Below, piece by piece: positions 34,847 to 44,738 of a DNA stretch of 64,000 bases. A program made the translations under genes and the position numbers. The stretch is from the NCBI RefSeq assembly GCF_000019725.1, contig NC_010505.1:3227001-3291000 (forward strand). The letters run 5' to 3'. Within the stretch, counting starts at the first letter, position 1, and each line of letters starts with the position of its first letter. Below the pieces are notes generated by a model. The model searched no databases and was not told where the DNA came from. It saw only the letters and a program-made list of their open reading frames with translations. The DNA comes from Methylobacterium radiotolerans JCM 2831 (lineage in GTDB: Bacteria > Pseudomonadota > Alphaproteobacteria > Rhizobiales > Beijerinckiaceae).

Positions 34847-35734
34847 GTGTCACGGATCAGGTTCGGCCTCGGGGATACGGTGCTCTCCGTGGCGGCGCTG
34901 GTCACCGGCATGGTCTCGCTCCAGTGCGGCGCGACCTTTGCCAAGAGCCTGTTCCCGGCGGTCGGCGCGGCCGGGACCTCCGCCCTGCGGGTCGGCTTCT
35001 CCGCCCTGATCCTGATCGCGGTCTGGCGGCCGTGGCGGCGCAGCCTCCCGGCGCGCGAGGCCGGCTGGATCGCCCTCTACGGGACCGCCCTCGGGCTGAT
35101 GAACCTCCTGTTCTACCTCGCCCTAGCGCGGCTGCCCCTCGGGCCGGCCGTGGCCATCGAGTTCGTCGGGCCGCTGGCGGTCGCGCTGATCGCGTCGCGG
35201 CGGCGCTCGGATTTCCTGTGGATCGGCGTGGCGATCGCCGGGCTCGCGCTGCTGCTGCCGATCGCCAACCCGGACGGCCTCGACCCGATCGGCATCGCGC
35301 TCGATCTCGGCGCCGCCCTGTGCTGGGCGCTCTACATCCTGTTCGGGCAGCGCGCCGGGCGCATCGACGGTGGGCAGGCCGTATCCCTCGGCATGCTCAC
35401 GGCGGCCCTCGTCGTGGCGCCGTTCGGCGTGGCGGAGGCCGGTCCGGCCCTGCTGGCGCCCGGTCTCCTGGCCGCGGGCTTCGCGGTGGCGCTGATGTCG
35501 AGCGCCCTGCCCTACTCGCTGGAGATGGTCGCCCTGCGCCGGCTCGACCGGAAGAGCTTCGGCGTGCTGATGAGCCTGGAGCCGGCCGTGGCGGCCTGCG
35601 CGGGACTCGTGCTGCTGGGAGAGCGAATCAGCGCGGTCCAGTGGCTCGCGATCGCGCTGGTGATCGCGGCGTCGGTGGGTATCACCGTGAGCGCCCGGCG
35701 CTCCGCTCCGCCGACGGCCGTTCTGGAAGCCTGA
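34847..35734 (+). CDS. EamA/RhtA-type drug/metabolite exporter
   Basis: A 295-residue membrane protein with about ten transmembrane segments arranged as two EamA repeats. GPAVAIEFVGPLAVALIASRR near residue 100 and the second-repeat block SALPYSLEMVALRRLDRKSFGVLMSLEP are typical of the RhtA threonine/homoserine exporter branch. The start is a GTG at 34847. It is likely an amino acid or metabolite exporter; the substrate is unknown. Its stop lies only 10 bp from the stop of the convergent EIIA gene, so the position normally held by an HPr gene is occupied by this unrelated gene. Confidence 0.88.
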   Translation: MSRIRFGLGDTVLSVAALVTGMVSLQCGATFAKSLFPAVGAAGTSALRVGFSALILIAVWRPWRRSLPAREAGWIALYGTALGLMNLLFYLALARLPLGPAVAIEFVGPLAVALIASRRRSDFLWIGVAIAGLALLLPIANPDGLDPIGIALDLGAALCWALYILFGQRAGRIDGGQAVSLGMLTAALVVAPFGVAEAGPALLAPGLLAAGFAVALMSSALPYSLEMVALRRLDRKSFGVLMSLEPAVAACAGLVLLGERISAVQWLAIALVIAASVGITVSARRSAPPTAVLEA

Positions 35735-35744
35735 TCGCGGAGAC

Positions 35745-36146
35745 TTACTTCCCCGCCAGGACCCGCGAGGCGACGTTGATGTATTTGCGGCCCGCTTCCT
35801 GGGCGTGGAGCACGGCGTCGCCGAGCTTCTCCTCGTCGCGGACGCTGGCCAGCTTGATCAGCATCGGCAGGTTGATCCCCGCCACGACCTCCACCGAACC
35901 GCCGTTCATGCAGGAGAGCGCGAGGTTCGACGGGGTGCCGCCGAACATGTCGGTCAGCACCACCACACCGTCCCCGGTATTCACACGACAGACCGCGGAC
36001 ATGATGTCCCGGCGTCGCAGTTCCATATCGTCCTCCGGCCCGATCGTGATCGTCTCGATCTGATCCTGCGGGCCGACCACGTGCTCCAGCGCGGCCTTGA
36101 ACTCGGTCGCCAGGAGTCCGTGGGTGACGAGCACCATGCCAATCAT
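35745..36146 (-). CDS. PTS EIIA component, mannose-type (ManX-like)
   Basis: A 133-residue EIIA-Man domain protein. The active-site histidine is in MVLVTHG (H9), DMFGGTPSN and INLPMLIKL are family signatures. In alphaproteobacteria this gene follows chvI-chvG-hprK and works in an incomplete, regulatory phosphotransferase chain (EI-Ntr, HPr, EIIA) rather than in sugar uptake. Here it follows hprK by 174 bp, which may hold its own promoter; TGTGC-ATC-GCACA near 36184 is a short dyad there. The HPr gene that usually follows is missing. The chosen start ATG 36146 is the normal family start; the longer frame to 36272 is not conserved. Confidence 0.9.
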   Translation of the reverse strand: MIGMVLVTHGLLATEFKAALEHVVGPQDQIETITIGPEDDMELRRRDIMSAVCRVNTGDGVVVLTDMFGGTPSNLALSCMNGGSVEVVAGINLPMLIKLASVRDEEKLGDAVLHAQEAGRKYINVASRVLAGK

Positions 36147-36320
36147 CGACACGTGTTCCAACGTCCTGTGTGTGCCGCCATGTTGTGCATCGCACAGCCC
36201 CCCACAAGGCGAACGCGACTTTTTTGCCCGGACATTCCCACGATCATGCCACGGTCGCCGCGTGTGCGCCATGGGGGATACCAGTCTTGGGCGAATCGAG
36301 CCGCCTGTGCGGCTGCGAAG

Positions 36321-36761
36321 TCACGGCCGCAGTTTTCGCAGCGCCGCACGGACGAGGAGCGGCGCGAGGCCGGCCGCGCGGACGCCTCGGTCGAGGACGA
36401 GGCGCGGCACGGCGGCCCCCAGGATGTCGGCGTCCGCCGGCGGATCCGGCAGGCGCGACGCCGTCTCCACCAGATCGACGGCGAGGTGCAGCACCGCCTC
36501 CGGCCGCACGTCGAGCCCCAGATCGACCGCCGACAGGATCCCCTGGCCGCGGACCTCCACGCGTCCGACGAGCGCGGGATGGGCACTGGCCGTGAGCCGC
36601 CCGTCGCGAATCGCGCAGACGACCCGATCGTCGGCCACGAAGGCCCCGTCCGGCGCGGCGGCGAGCAGGAGCGCGAGACTGGACTTGCCCGCGCCCGAGG
36701 GACCGCGAATCAGGATGCCGGCCGCGCGCAGCGCGATGCAGGCGCCGTGCAGGGTGACCAT
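36321..36761 (-). CDS. hprK: HPr kinase/phosphorylase, short alphaproteobacterial form
   Basis: A 146-residue protein comprising only the catalytic domain of HprK (Gram-positive HprK has about 310 residues). Walker A is GPSGAGKS (residues 20-27). DRVVC near 44 and VRGQGILS near 70 correspond to the conserved HprK signature and the phosphorylase region. It would phosphorylate HPr on serine in response to metabolic state. The ATG overlaps the stop of chvG by one base (TGATG), indicating translational coupling, the standard alphaproteobacterial arrangement. No HPr gene follows in this window, so the substrate must be encoded elsewhere. Confidence 0.92.
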   Translation of the reverse strand: MVTLHGACIALRAAGILIRGPSGAGKSSLALLLAAAPDGAFVADDRVVCAIRDGRLTASAHPALVGRVEVRGQGILSAVDLGLDVRPEAVLHLAVDLVETASRLPDPPADADILGAAVPRLVLDRGVRAAGLAPLLVRAALRKLRP

Positions 36762-38587
36762 CAGGCGTGGAGCTGCCGCGGCGCCGCCGGCAGGCGCACG
36801 ACGAACCGGGCGCCGCGCACCGTCGGCTCGCCGTCCTCGTCGGGAGCGCCCGGCCGGTTCTCGGCGCGGATCGTGCCGCGGTGGGCCTGGACGATCTGGC
36901 GGGAGATCGAAAGGCCGAGGCCCGAGTTCTGGCCGAAGCCCTGCTCCGGCCGGTCGGTGTAGAAGCGCTCGAAGATCCGCTCCAGCGCGTGCTCCGGGAT
37001 ACCCGGACCCTCGTCCTCGCAGATCATCTCGACCTCGCCGCGCACCCGGCGCAGCACGACCCGGACCTTCGCGTCGGTCGGTGAGAATGACCTGGCATTG
37101 TCGAGCAGGTTGTTGACCACCTGCCCGAGCCGGCTGTCGTGGCCGATGATCGTGAACGGCGCGTCCTGCTCGGAGCCCGTCGCCTCGACGTCGAGCTGGA
37201 TCAGGCAATCCTTGGGGCGCCGCCGCTCGTTGGCGACCGACACGACCGTGGTGAGCAGCCGCCGGAGATCGACCCGGCGCGCCTCGGCGCGCGCCAGCTC
37301 CGCGTCGAGGCGCGAGGCGTCGGCGATGTCGCTGATCAGGCGGTCGAGGCGCTTCACGTCGTGCTGGATGATCGCCATCAGCCGGCCGCGGGACTCGTCG
37401 TTCCGGGCGAGCGGCAGCGTCTCCACCGCGCTGCGAAGCGAGGTCAGCGGGTTCTTCAGCTCGTGGCTGACATCCGCCGCGAAGCTCTCGATGGCGTCGA
37501 TCCGCCGGTAGAGGGCCTGTGTCATGTCCCGGAGGGCGCCGGACAGGTGGCCGATCTCGTCGGTGCGCTCGGTGAAGTCCGGGATCTCCTCGCGGGTCTT
37601 GATGCCCATGCGGACCTTCTCGGCGGCCTCCGCGAGGCGGCGCACCGGTCCCGCGATCGCGCCCGCCAGCAGGAACGACAGCACCACCATCACCGCCGAC
37701 GCGACGAGGAACACCTGGAGCAGGCCGAACCGCTCCGAGGCGATGACACGGTCGATCGCGTCGCCCTGGGTCGAGATCAGCAGGGCGCCGCGGACCGAGC
37801 CGGCCCGGTGAATCGGCACCGCCACCGAGACGGTGGTCTCGCCGAGCTTGTTCCGGCGGACGAGGCTGCCGCGATTGCCACCGAGCGCCGCCTGGACCTC
37901 GCGCAGCGAGTGGCCGTTCACCGGCCCGGTCTCCTCGGCGGTCTCGGTCCGGCTGCGGAACAGGCCGCCGAGCTTGGACTGGATCGCCTCGAAGGCGGAT
38001 TCGAGCATCCCGGGCTTGTGGGGCTTCGGCTCCAACGGGTCGGGCCGGCTGGCATCGCCGCGCTTGAACAGGGTGCGGGTGTCGAACAGGAGGCCGCCCT
38101 CCTGGTCGTAGACACGGGCGCGGTTGCCCGTCGGCGTCACGAGCCGCGACAGGAGCGGCGCCACCTTCTCGGGGTTGAGCGAGAAGGCGAGCGGCTGCGA
38201 TTCCTCCTCCGCCGCCTCGCCGGCCTGCTGCTGCAGCAGCTTGTCGGGGTCGATGCGGATCGTGTCGGTGTCCACAGACGCCGAGGCGGCGATCGCCCCA
38301 GCGATGATCTCGCCCTGGATGGCGAGACTCTGGATCCGGGCCTGGATCAGGCCCTGGCGGAACTGATTGAGGTACAGGAATCCGACGAGGAGCGCGATCA
38401 ACCCGACGAGGTTGAGGACGACGATGCGGCGCGTCAGGCTCGACGAGGCGCGCTGGCCGATCGCCTCCCACACGGCGCGGGGCCAGCCGAGCGGTCGGGA
38501 CAGGGTCTGGGCCAGGGAGGTGCGGGGCGCGGCATCCTCGGTCTGGGTCTGAGTACGGACGGTCACGGGGCGGATCCTGGAGATCAC
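36761..38587 (-). CDS. chvG: Sensor histidine kinase ChvG
   Basis: A 608-residue membrane kinase. One membrane helix is at about residues 55-75, a periplasmic sensor region follows (about 76-285), with the second helix at about 288-312, HAMP at about 313-365, and the phospho-acceptor H375 in [14 protein letters not shown]. The ATPase domain follows with [12 protein letters not shown] (N box), DEGPGIPE (G1) and [10 protein letters not shown] (G2). ChvG senses acid or envelope stress in rhizobia and related bacteria and phosphorylates ChvI. The start is a GTG at 38587 overlapping the chvI stop as GTGA, and the stop overlaps hprK by one base. Confidence 0.95.
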   Translation of the reverse strand: MISRIRPVTVRTQTQTEDAAPRTSLAQTLSRPLGWPRAVWEAIGQRASSSLTRRIVVLNLVGLIALLVGFLYLNQFRQGLIQARIQSLAIQGEIIAGAIAASASVDTDTIRIDPDKLLQQQAGEAAEEESQPLAFSLNPEKVAPLLSRLVTPTGNRARVYDQEGGLLFDTRTLFKRGDASRPDPLEPKPHKPGMLESAFEAIQSKLGGLFRSRTETAEETGPVNGHSLREVQAALGGNRGSLVRRNKLGETTVSVAVPIHRAGSVRGALLISTQGDAIDRVIASERFGLLQVFLVASAVMVVLSFLLAGAIAGPVRRLAEAAEKVRMGIKTREEIPDFTERTDEIGHLSGALRDMTQALYRRIDAIESFAADVSHELKNPLTSLRSAVETLPLARNDESRGRLMAIIQHDVKRLDRLISDIADASRLDAELARAEARRVDLRRLLTTVVSVANERRRPKDCLIQLDVEATGSEQDAPFTIIGHDSRLGQVVNNLLDNARSFSPTDAKVRVVLRRVRGEVEMICEDEGPGIPEHALERIFERFYTDRPEQGFGQNSGLGLSISRQIVQAHRGTIRAENRPGAPDEDGEPTVRGARFVVRLPAAPRQLHA

Positions 38588-39294
38588 GCCTCCTTGAATC
38601 GGTAGCCGACGCCGTAGAGCGTCTCGATCATGTCGAAGCTCTGGTCTGTGACCTTGAACTTCTTCCGCAACCGCTTGATGTGGCTGTCGATCGTCCGGTC
38701 ATCGACGTAGACCTGATCGTCGTAGGCGGCATCCATGAGGGCGTTGCGGCTCTTCACCACGCCGGGGCGCTGCGCGAGGGCCTGGAGAATCAGGAACTCC
38801 GTGACCGTCAGGGTCACCGGCTCGCCCTTCCACGTGCAGGTGTGCCGCTCGGGATCCATCATCAGCGCGCCGCGCTCGAGCGACCGGGCCGCGACCTCGG
38901 CCTCGCCGCGGGGCGTGCCGCCGGGGGCCTCCTTGGCGAAGCGCCGGAGCACCGCCTTCACCCGCTCCACCAGCAGGCGCTGCGAGAACGGCTTATGGAT
39001 GAAGTCGTCCGCGCCCATCTTGAGGCCGAACAGCTCGTCGATCTCCTCGTCCTTCGACGTCAGAAAGATCACGGGAAGGTCCGATTTCTGCCGCAGGCGT
39101 CGGAGAAGCTCCATCCCGTCCATGCGCGGCATCTTGATATCGAAGATCGCGAGATCGGGCGGGGAATGGCGCAGACCGTCCAGCGCGGAGGCGCCGTCCG
39201 TGTAGGTCTGAATGCGGTAGCCTTCGGTCTCAAGCGCGATCGACACAGAGGTGAGGATGTTCCGGTCGTCGTCGACGAGGGCGATGGTCGGCAT
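38584..39294 (-). CDS. chvI: Response regulator ChvI
   Basis: A 236-residue OmpR-type regulator. The receiver domain has the acidic pocket DDD (8-10), the phosphorylation site D52 in [10 protein letters not shown] and K104-region FLTSKDEE. The C-terminal winged-helix DNA-binding domain covers about residues 140-234, with [14 protein letters not shown] and [14 protein letters not shown]. In rhizobia ChvI controls exopolysaccharide, acid-response and envelope genes. It heads the operon chvI-chvG-hprK-EIIA; its stop overlaps chvG by 4 bases. The upstream region is divergent with a HugZ-type gene, where many relatives have pckA instead. Confidence 0.95.
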   Translation of the reverse strand: MPTIALVDDDRNILTSVSIALETEGYRIQTYTDGASALDGLRHSPPDLAIFDIKMPRMDGMELLRRLRQKSDLPVIFLTSKDEEIDELFGLKMGADDFIHKPFSQRLLVERVKAVLRRFAKEAPGGTPRGEAEVAARSLERGALMMDPERHTCTWKGEPVTLTVTEFLILQALAQRPGVVKSRNALMDAAYDDQVYVDDRTIDSHIKRLRKKFKVTDQSFDMIETLYGVGYRFKEA

Positions 39295-39609
39295 GCGCGG
39301 TCCCTGACTGAACGGGCTCAGGCGCGGTCCCGGCTCTTCGCACAGGCCGCGCCACGTCCCGGCCCCGAGGGGGCAGACAAAAACGCGAACCGGGCAGTTT
39401 GGGCGCAACCCGGCACGCGCAAAGGGACAGGTGCTTTAGTACGGCCGATCGGAAAAAGCGAGCGGCGGTCATAGCTTGGCCGTAACACCGGCGCCCATCG
39501 CTCCTCCTCCGGCCCATCTGACGCGGTCGCGGCGCCTCGCGCCGCCCCCGTTGCGCCGCTAACGTGGCGGCGAAACCGGGCGGCCGCTCGGGTGGGGGAG
39601 GAATCGCGC
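39295..39609. other. Divergent intergenic region between chvI and the HugZ-type gene
   Basis: A 315-bp stretch with no convincing gene. It should contain the chvI promoter. The locally AT-rich piece near 39440-39480 (GATCGGAAAAAGCG, CATAGCTTGGCC) is the best candidate. A good ribosome site (GAGGA) sits near its right end and belongs to the HugZ-type gene. I see no terminator or RNA gene. Confidence 0.45.
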
Positions 39610-40395
39610 ATGGGCGAGACGATCGACACGGGTCCGGGTGCGGGCGGACCGGCCCGTCCGCTGCCGGCCGAGGCGGCCCCGTTCGACGCGATCGGCCTGT
39701 CGCGCACGCTCCTGCGCAGCGTCCGGTCCGGGGCGCTCGCGACCCTCGACCCGGACGGGACGCCCTTCGCCTCCCTCGTCACGACCGCCACCGACGCGGA
39801 CGGCACGCCGCTGATGCTGCTGTCGCGGCTGTCGGCCCACACCCGCAACCTGCTGGCCGACCCGCGCTGCTCGCTGCTGTTCTCGCAGGGTGGCAAGGGC
39901 GATCCCCTCGCCCATCCCCGGCTGACCGTGGTGGGCCGCGCCGTCCAGACCGTCGAGGCGCGGGCGCGGGAGCGGTTCCTGGCTCGCCACCCCAAGGCCA
40001 AGCTCTACGCCGACTTCCCGGATTTCGGCTTCTTCGCCCTGGCGCCCGAGGCCGGCCACCTCAACGGCGGCTTCGCCAAGGCCGCGACCCTGACCCGCGA
40101 CCAGCTCCTCCTCGACCTCTCGGACGCGCAGGCCATCGTGGCGGGCGAGCGCGGCGCGGTCGAGCACATGAACGCCGATCACGCGGACGCGCTGGCGCTC
40201 TACGCCGCCGGCGCCGGCGGCGCGGCCGATCTGCCCTGGCGGCTCACCGGCCTGGACCCCGAGGGCATGGACCTGATGGCCGCCGACCGCACCGTGCGGG
40301 TCCCCTATCCGGAGCGCGTCACCGACATGGGTGCGCTGCGCAAAAGCCTCGTTGCCATGGCCGCGCGGGCGCGCGCGACCGGTGCGGACGCGTAA
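39610..40395 (+). CDS. HugZ-family haem-utilization/pyridoxamine-phosphate-oxidase-like protein
   Basis: A 261-residue protein with an N-terminal split-barrel FMN/haem-binding fold (SGALATLDPDGTPFASLVT near residues 35-55, DPRCSLLF near 90) and a C-terminal DUF2470 domain (VEHMNADHADALALYA near 180). Members of this family include the haem-degrading HugZ and chloroplast-type haem-handling proteins. The start ATG at 39610 is preceded by GAGGA with seven-base spacing; GTG at 39592 is also in frame but has no site. Divergent from chvI. Whether it breaks down haem or only binds it cannot be told. Confidence 0.87.
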   Translation: MGETIDTGPGAGGPARPLPAEAAPFDAIGLSRTLLRSVRSGALATLDPDGTPFASLVTTATDADGTPLMLLSRLSAHTRNLLADPRCSLLFSQGGKGDPLAHPRLTVVGRAVQTVEARARERFLARHPKAKLYADFPDFGFFALAPEAGHLNGGFAKAATLTRDQLLLDLSDAQAIVAGERGAVEHMNADHADALALYAAGAGGAADLPWRLTGLDPEGMDLMAADRTVRVPYPERVTDMGALRKSLVAMAARARATGADA

Positions 40396-40456
40396 ACGCG
40401 CAAGGACTTGCCGATCAGGCATGGCGAAAGGTCGCTGACCGCCCCATATCGGCCCC

Positions 40457-40657
40457 ATGAGCGATACCCAGACAGATACCTACCCCTTCAGCCTCGACGT
40501 GGAGCCGGTCGGCGAGAGCGGCTCCCTGTTCCAGTGGAGCATCCGCAAGCACGGCAAGCTGCACCAGCGTTCGGACCGGAAGCATCCGACCGAGGCCAAG
40601 GCGCGCTCCCACGGCGAGGCCGAGATCGAGCGACTGATCCGCGACCGCGGTCGCTGA
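40457..40657 (+). CDS. Small conserved hypothetical protein (66 aa)
   Basis: A 66-residue hydrophilic protein from ATG 40457. The central part reads as a small beta-strand unit (GSLFQWSIRKHGKLHQRSDRK) followed by an amphipathic helix (EAKARSHGEAEIERLIRDRG). It resembles small DUF-type proteins found across Methylobacterium, but I cannot name a family. A perfect intrinsic terminator 38 bp after its stop supports real transcription. It lies 61 bp after the HugZ-type gene and may be cotranscribed. Confidence 0.65.
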   Translation: MSDTQTDTYPFSLDVEPVGESGSLFQWSIRKHGKLHQRSDRKHPTEAKARSHGEAEIERLIRDRGR

Positions 40658-40695
40658 GCCAGATCGCTCCTCGGCGCCAGACACGATCGTGACCC

Positions 40696-40728
40696 GGGGG
40701 CCGGCCCGTTCCGGCCCCCGTTGCTTTT
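40696..40728 (+). terminator. Rho-independent terminator after the 66-aa gene
   Basis: A perfect 9-bp stem GGGGGCCGG (40696-40704) / CCGGCCCCC (40711-40719) with the loop CCCGTT, followed by GTTGCTTTTG. This is the clearest intrinsic terminator in the window. The remaining 240 bp to lepA hold no gene I can support; long frames there are arginine/proline-rich. Confidence 0.85.
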
Positions 40729-40966
40729 GTGTCGCCGCCGGGAGGACCCGCCGGCGGCGCAGGCCTGTCACCGACTCTGCCCCGGGTCCTGCCCGCGGTG
40801 CCGAATGCCGCCGCCGGTGCTTCGCGTCGGGCTGCGCGTCCGCCCGGGCGCTCAGGCCGCGCTTGGCGCCTCCCCGCCGCGCTGCTATCTCGCGCGGGAG
40901 CCGCTCTATCCGAACACGTCCCGACGTCAGACGGTGCGCGCCGGCGCGCGCCCCAACGGAATGCCG

Positions 40967-42769
<1,803 letters not shown>

Positions 42770-42783
42770 TCCGCGGCGTCGCC

Positions 42784-42853
42784 AGCGGAGCGAAGCGATC
42801 CAGGCTAGCGCGACGTCGGTCTGCGTGGCGCAACCGGATCGCTTCGCTCCGCT
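42784..42853. repeat. Extragenic inverted repeat, REP-type, downstream of lepA
   Basis: AGCGGAGCGAAGCGATCC at 42784-42801 is the exact reverse complement of the arm at 42836-42853, with a 34-base spacer. The 18-bp arms match a repeat type I recall between genes of Methylobacterium and Bradyrhizobium (the GAGCGAAGCGATCC core). It lies between the convergent lepA and cytochrome c genes and may also end transcription from both sides. No second copy was noticed in the window. Confidence 0.8.
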
Positions 42854-42873
42854 CGCAGTGACGGGGGTGCCGC

Positions 42874-43191
42874 CTAGCCCGGCGGCAGCACGTCGATCTG
42901 GATGCCGGAATAGTACGCCGCCAGGTTGGCGATATCGGCGTCCGACAGCTCCTTCGCGACCACGTTCATGATCTCGTTCTGCCGCTTGCCGTCGCGGTAC
43001 TCGGTGAGTGCCTTCACGAGGTAGGGCTCGACCTGCCCGGCGAGGTTCGGCGCCTCCGGCAGCTTCGAGAGCCCGTCCATCCCATGACAGGTCTGGCAGG
43101 CGGTCGCCCGCTTCTTGCCCGCGGTCGCGTCGCCGGCCTGCGCCGAGAGCGGAACGAGGGTGGCGGTCAGGACGAGAAGCAAACGGATCAT
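42874..43191 (-). CDS. Class I cytochrome c (periplasmic)
   Basis: A 105-residue exported protein: signal peptide MIRLLLVLTATLVPLSAQA, then one haem-binding site CQTCH (C32, C35, H36). A methionine axial ligand is probably the one in RQNEIMNVVAKEL (about residue 79). The GKKRATACQTCHGMDG context resembles the c4/c553 type. It follows the PQQ-type sugar dehydrogenase gene by 150 bp on the same strand, so it is the likely electron acceptor of that enzyme. The frame open to 43335 upstream is not signal-like, so ATG 43191 is chosen. Confidence 0.88.
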   Translation of the reverse strand: MIRLLLVLTATLVPLSAQAGDATAGKKRATACQTCHGMDGLSKLPEAPNLAGQVEPYLVKALTEYRDGKRQNEIMNVVAKELSDADIANLAAYYSGIQIDVLPPG

Positions 43192-43341
43192 CGGGCGAGC
43201 TCGAACTCTGGGATCAGTGAAGACTTGCCCGCTCGCGTCGGAACGGGACGCGCGCGCCCTCTCCCGAACGTGAGACAGGGCGCGTTGCGGCTTTCCGCGA
43301 CCTGGCGCCTCACGAGCGGAGAGGCGCCAGGTCACAAGAGA

Positions 43342-44625
43342 CTACTTCTCGTAGGAGATCCGGTAGATCGCCCCGGCGGAATCGTCCGAGACGAGCAGCG
43401 AGCCGTCGAGCATCACGGCCACGTCCACCGGGCGGCCGAGATACTCGCCGTCGCCGGTGAGCCACCCTTCCGCGAACGGCTTGACCGACTCGACCTTCCC
43501 GTCGGCGCCGAGCTTGGCGAACATCACCCGGGCGCCCACCGGCTCGGTGCGGTTCCACGAGCCGTGCTCGGCGATGAAGATCCCGCCCTTGTACGACGCC
43601 GGGAACTGCTTGCCGTTGTAGAAGGTCATGCCGAGATCGGCCGCGTGCGGCGGCAGCTCGGCCTGCGGAGCGACGGCGTCGGTCGGCGGGGTCTGATCCT
43701 TGTACTCGACCGTGCGGACCGAGCCGCCGCCGAACCACGGGAAGCCGAAATTCTCGCCCGCCTTGGTGGCGCGGTTCAGCTCGCCCGGCGGCTTGTCGTC
43801 GCCCATGCCGTCGACCTGGTTGTCGGTGAACCACAGCGACTTGTCGGTGTTGAAGTCCATCCCGACCGAGTTGCGGATGCCGGTCGCGTAGACCTCGCGG
43901 TTCTTGCCGTCGGCGTCGATGCGGATGATGCCGCCGATACCGGTCTTCTTGTAGAGGTCCATCTTCTCGGCGGGCGGCACGTTGTAGGGCTGGCCGAGCG
44001 CGATGTAGGTCTTGCCATCCGGCCCGACCCGGCAGACCCGGGCGGTGTGGTTGAAGCTCTCCTCGGAGGCCGGGATCAGCTGGCCTTGCTTGACCAGCAC
44101 GCCGGCGGCGACGTCCGGGTTCTCGTAGAAGAACTCGGCGGCCGGGAAGGCCAGGACGCGGTTCTGCTCGACCACGGTGAGCACGCCGTCCTTCGAGAAG
44201 CAGACGCCGTTCGGGATCTTGAACGTGATGCCCGGCGCGAAGGGGCGGACCTCGTCGGCGACCCGGTCCTTGTCGCGGTCGGTGACCGTGTAGATCTTGC
44301 TCTTGCGCGTGCCGACGAACAGCACCCCGGCATTGGGGCCGACCGCGATGGCGCGGGCGTCCGGTACCACGGCGTAGAGATCGATCTTGAAGCCCTCCGG
44401 CAGCTTGATCTTCGACAGGGTCTTGCGGATCGCGTCGGCGCGGCGGCCGGTCTGCGGGATCTCCGCGGCGGCCTGGGTGTCGGTGCTGTGGAAGCCCTCG
44501 AGCTTCTCGAGGTCGTCGGTCTTCGCCTTGGTCTCGGCAGGGGCGGCGCCCTGCGCCAGGACGGGGAGCACCGCCGCCGGCAGGGCCACGCCCGCGAAGA
44601 GCGCGGCGAGAAGCAGAGATCGCAT
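43342..44625 (-). CDS. PQQ-dependent sugar/sorbosone dehydrogenase (soluble beta-propeller type)
   Basis: A 427-residue exported protein: signal peptide MRSLLLAALFAGVALPAAVLPVLAQ, then a six-bladed beta-propeller of the glucose/sorbosone dehydrogenase family. Family blocks are GFKIDLYAVVPDARAIAV, YATGIRNSVGMDF, LWFTDNQVDGMGDD and FIAEHGSWNR, the last two near the predicted cofactor and calcium sites. It should oxidize aldose sugars or aldehydes in the periplasm and pass electrons to the downstream cytochrome c. PQQ synthesis is common in methylotrophs, but no pqq gene is in the window. The start ATG 44625 lies 9 bases after a GGGAGG ribosome site that is embedded in a hairpin stem. Confidence 0.9.
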   Translation of the reverse strand: MRSLLLAALFAGVALPAAVLPVLAQGAAPAETKAKTDDLEKLEGFHSTDTQAAAEIPQTGRRADAIRKTLSKIKLPEGFKIDLYAVVPDARAIAVGPNAGVLFVGTRKSKIYTVTDRDKDRVADEVRPFAPGITFKIPNGVCFSKDGVLTVVEQNRVLAFPAAEFFYENPDVAAGVLVKQGQLIPASEESFNHTARVCRVGPDGKTYIALGQPYNVPPAEKMDLYKKTGIGGIIRIDADGKNREVYATGIRNSVGMDFNTDKSLWFTDNQVDGMGDDKPPGELNRATKAGENFGFPWFGGGSVRTVEYKDQTPPTDAVAPQAELPPHAADLGMTFYNGKQFPASYKGGIFIAEHGSWNRTEPVGARVMFAKLGADGKVESVKPFAEGWLTGDGEYLGRPVDVAVMLDGSLLVSDDSAGAIYRISYEK

Positions 44626-44634
44626 CGAAAGAAT

Positions 44635-44672
44635 CCTCCCGGCAGCCCTTGGACCAGGGCATTACCGGGAGG
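44635..44672 (-). promoter_or_regulatory. Leader hairpin masking the Shine-Dalgarno site of the sugar dehydrogenase gene
   Basis: On the transcribed minus strand, CCTCCCGG (44672-44665) pairs with CCGGGAGG (44642-44635) over 8 bp. An inner stem GCCCT/AGGGC closes a six-base loop, separated from the outer stem by small unpaired stretches. The 3' arm contains GGGAGG, the ribosome site for the ATG at 44625 nine bases downstream. Folded, the site would be hidden. This suggests translational control by temperature, ligand or a trans factor; it is an inference from pairing only. Confidence 0.6.
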
Positions 44673-44738
44673 GAACGATAGAGGCGCGCGATGGACCGGC
44701 AAGCCGCGCCGGTGACGCGGCCGGGGCGCTGTCGCGCG

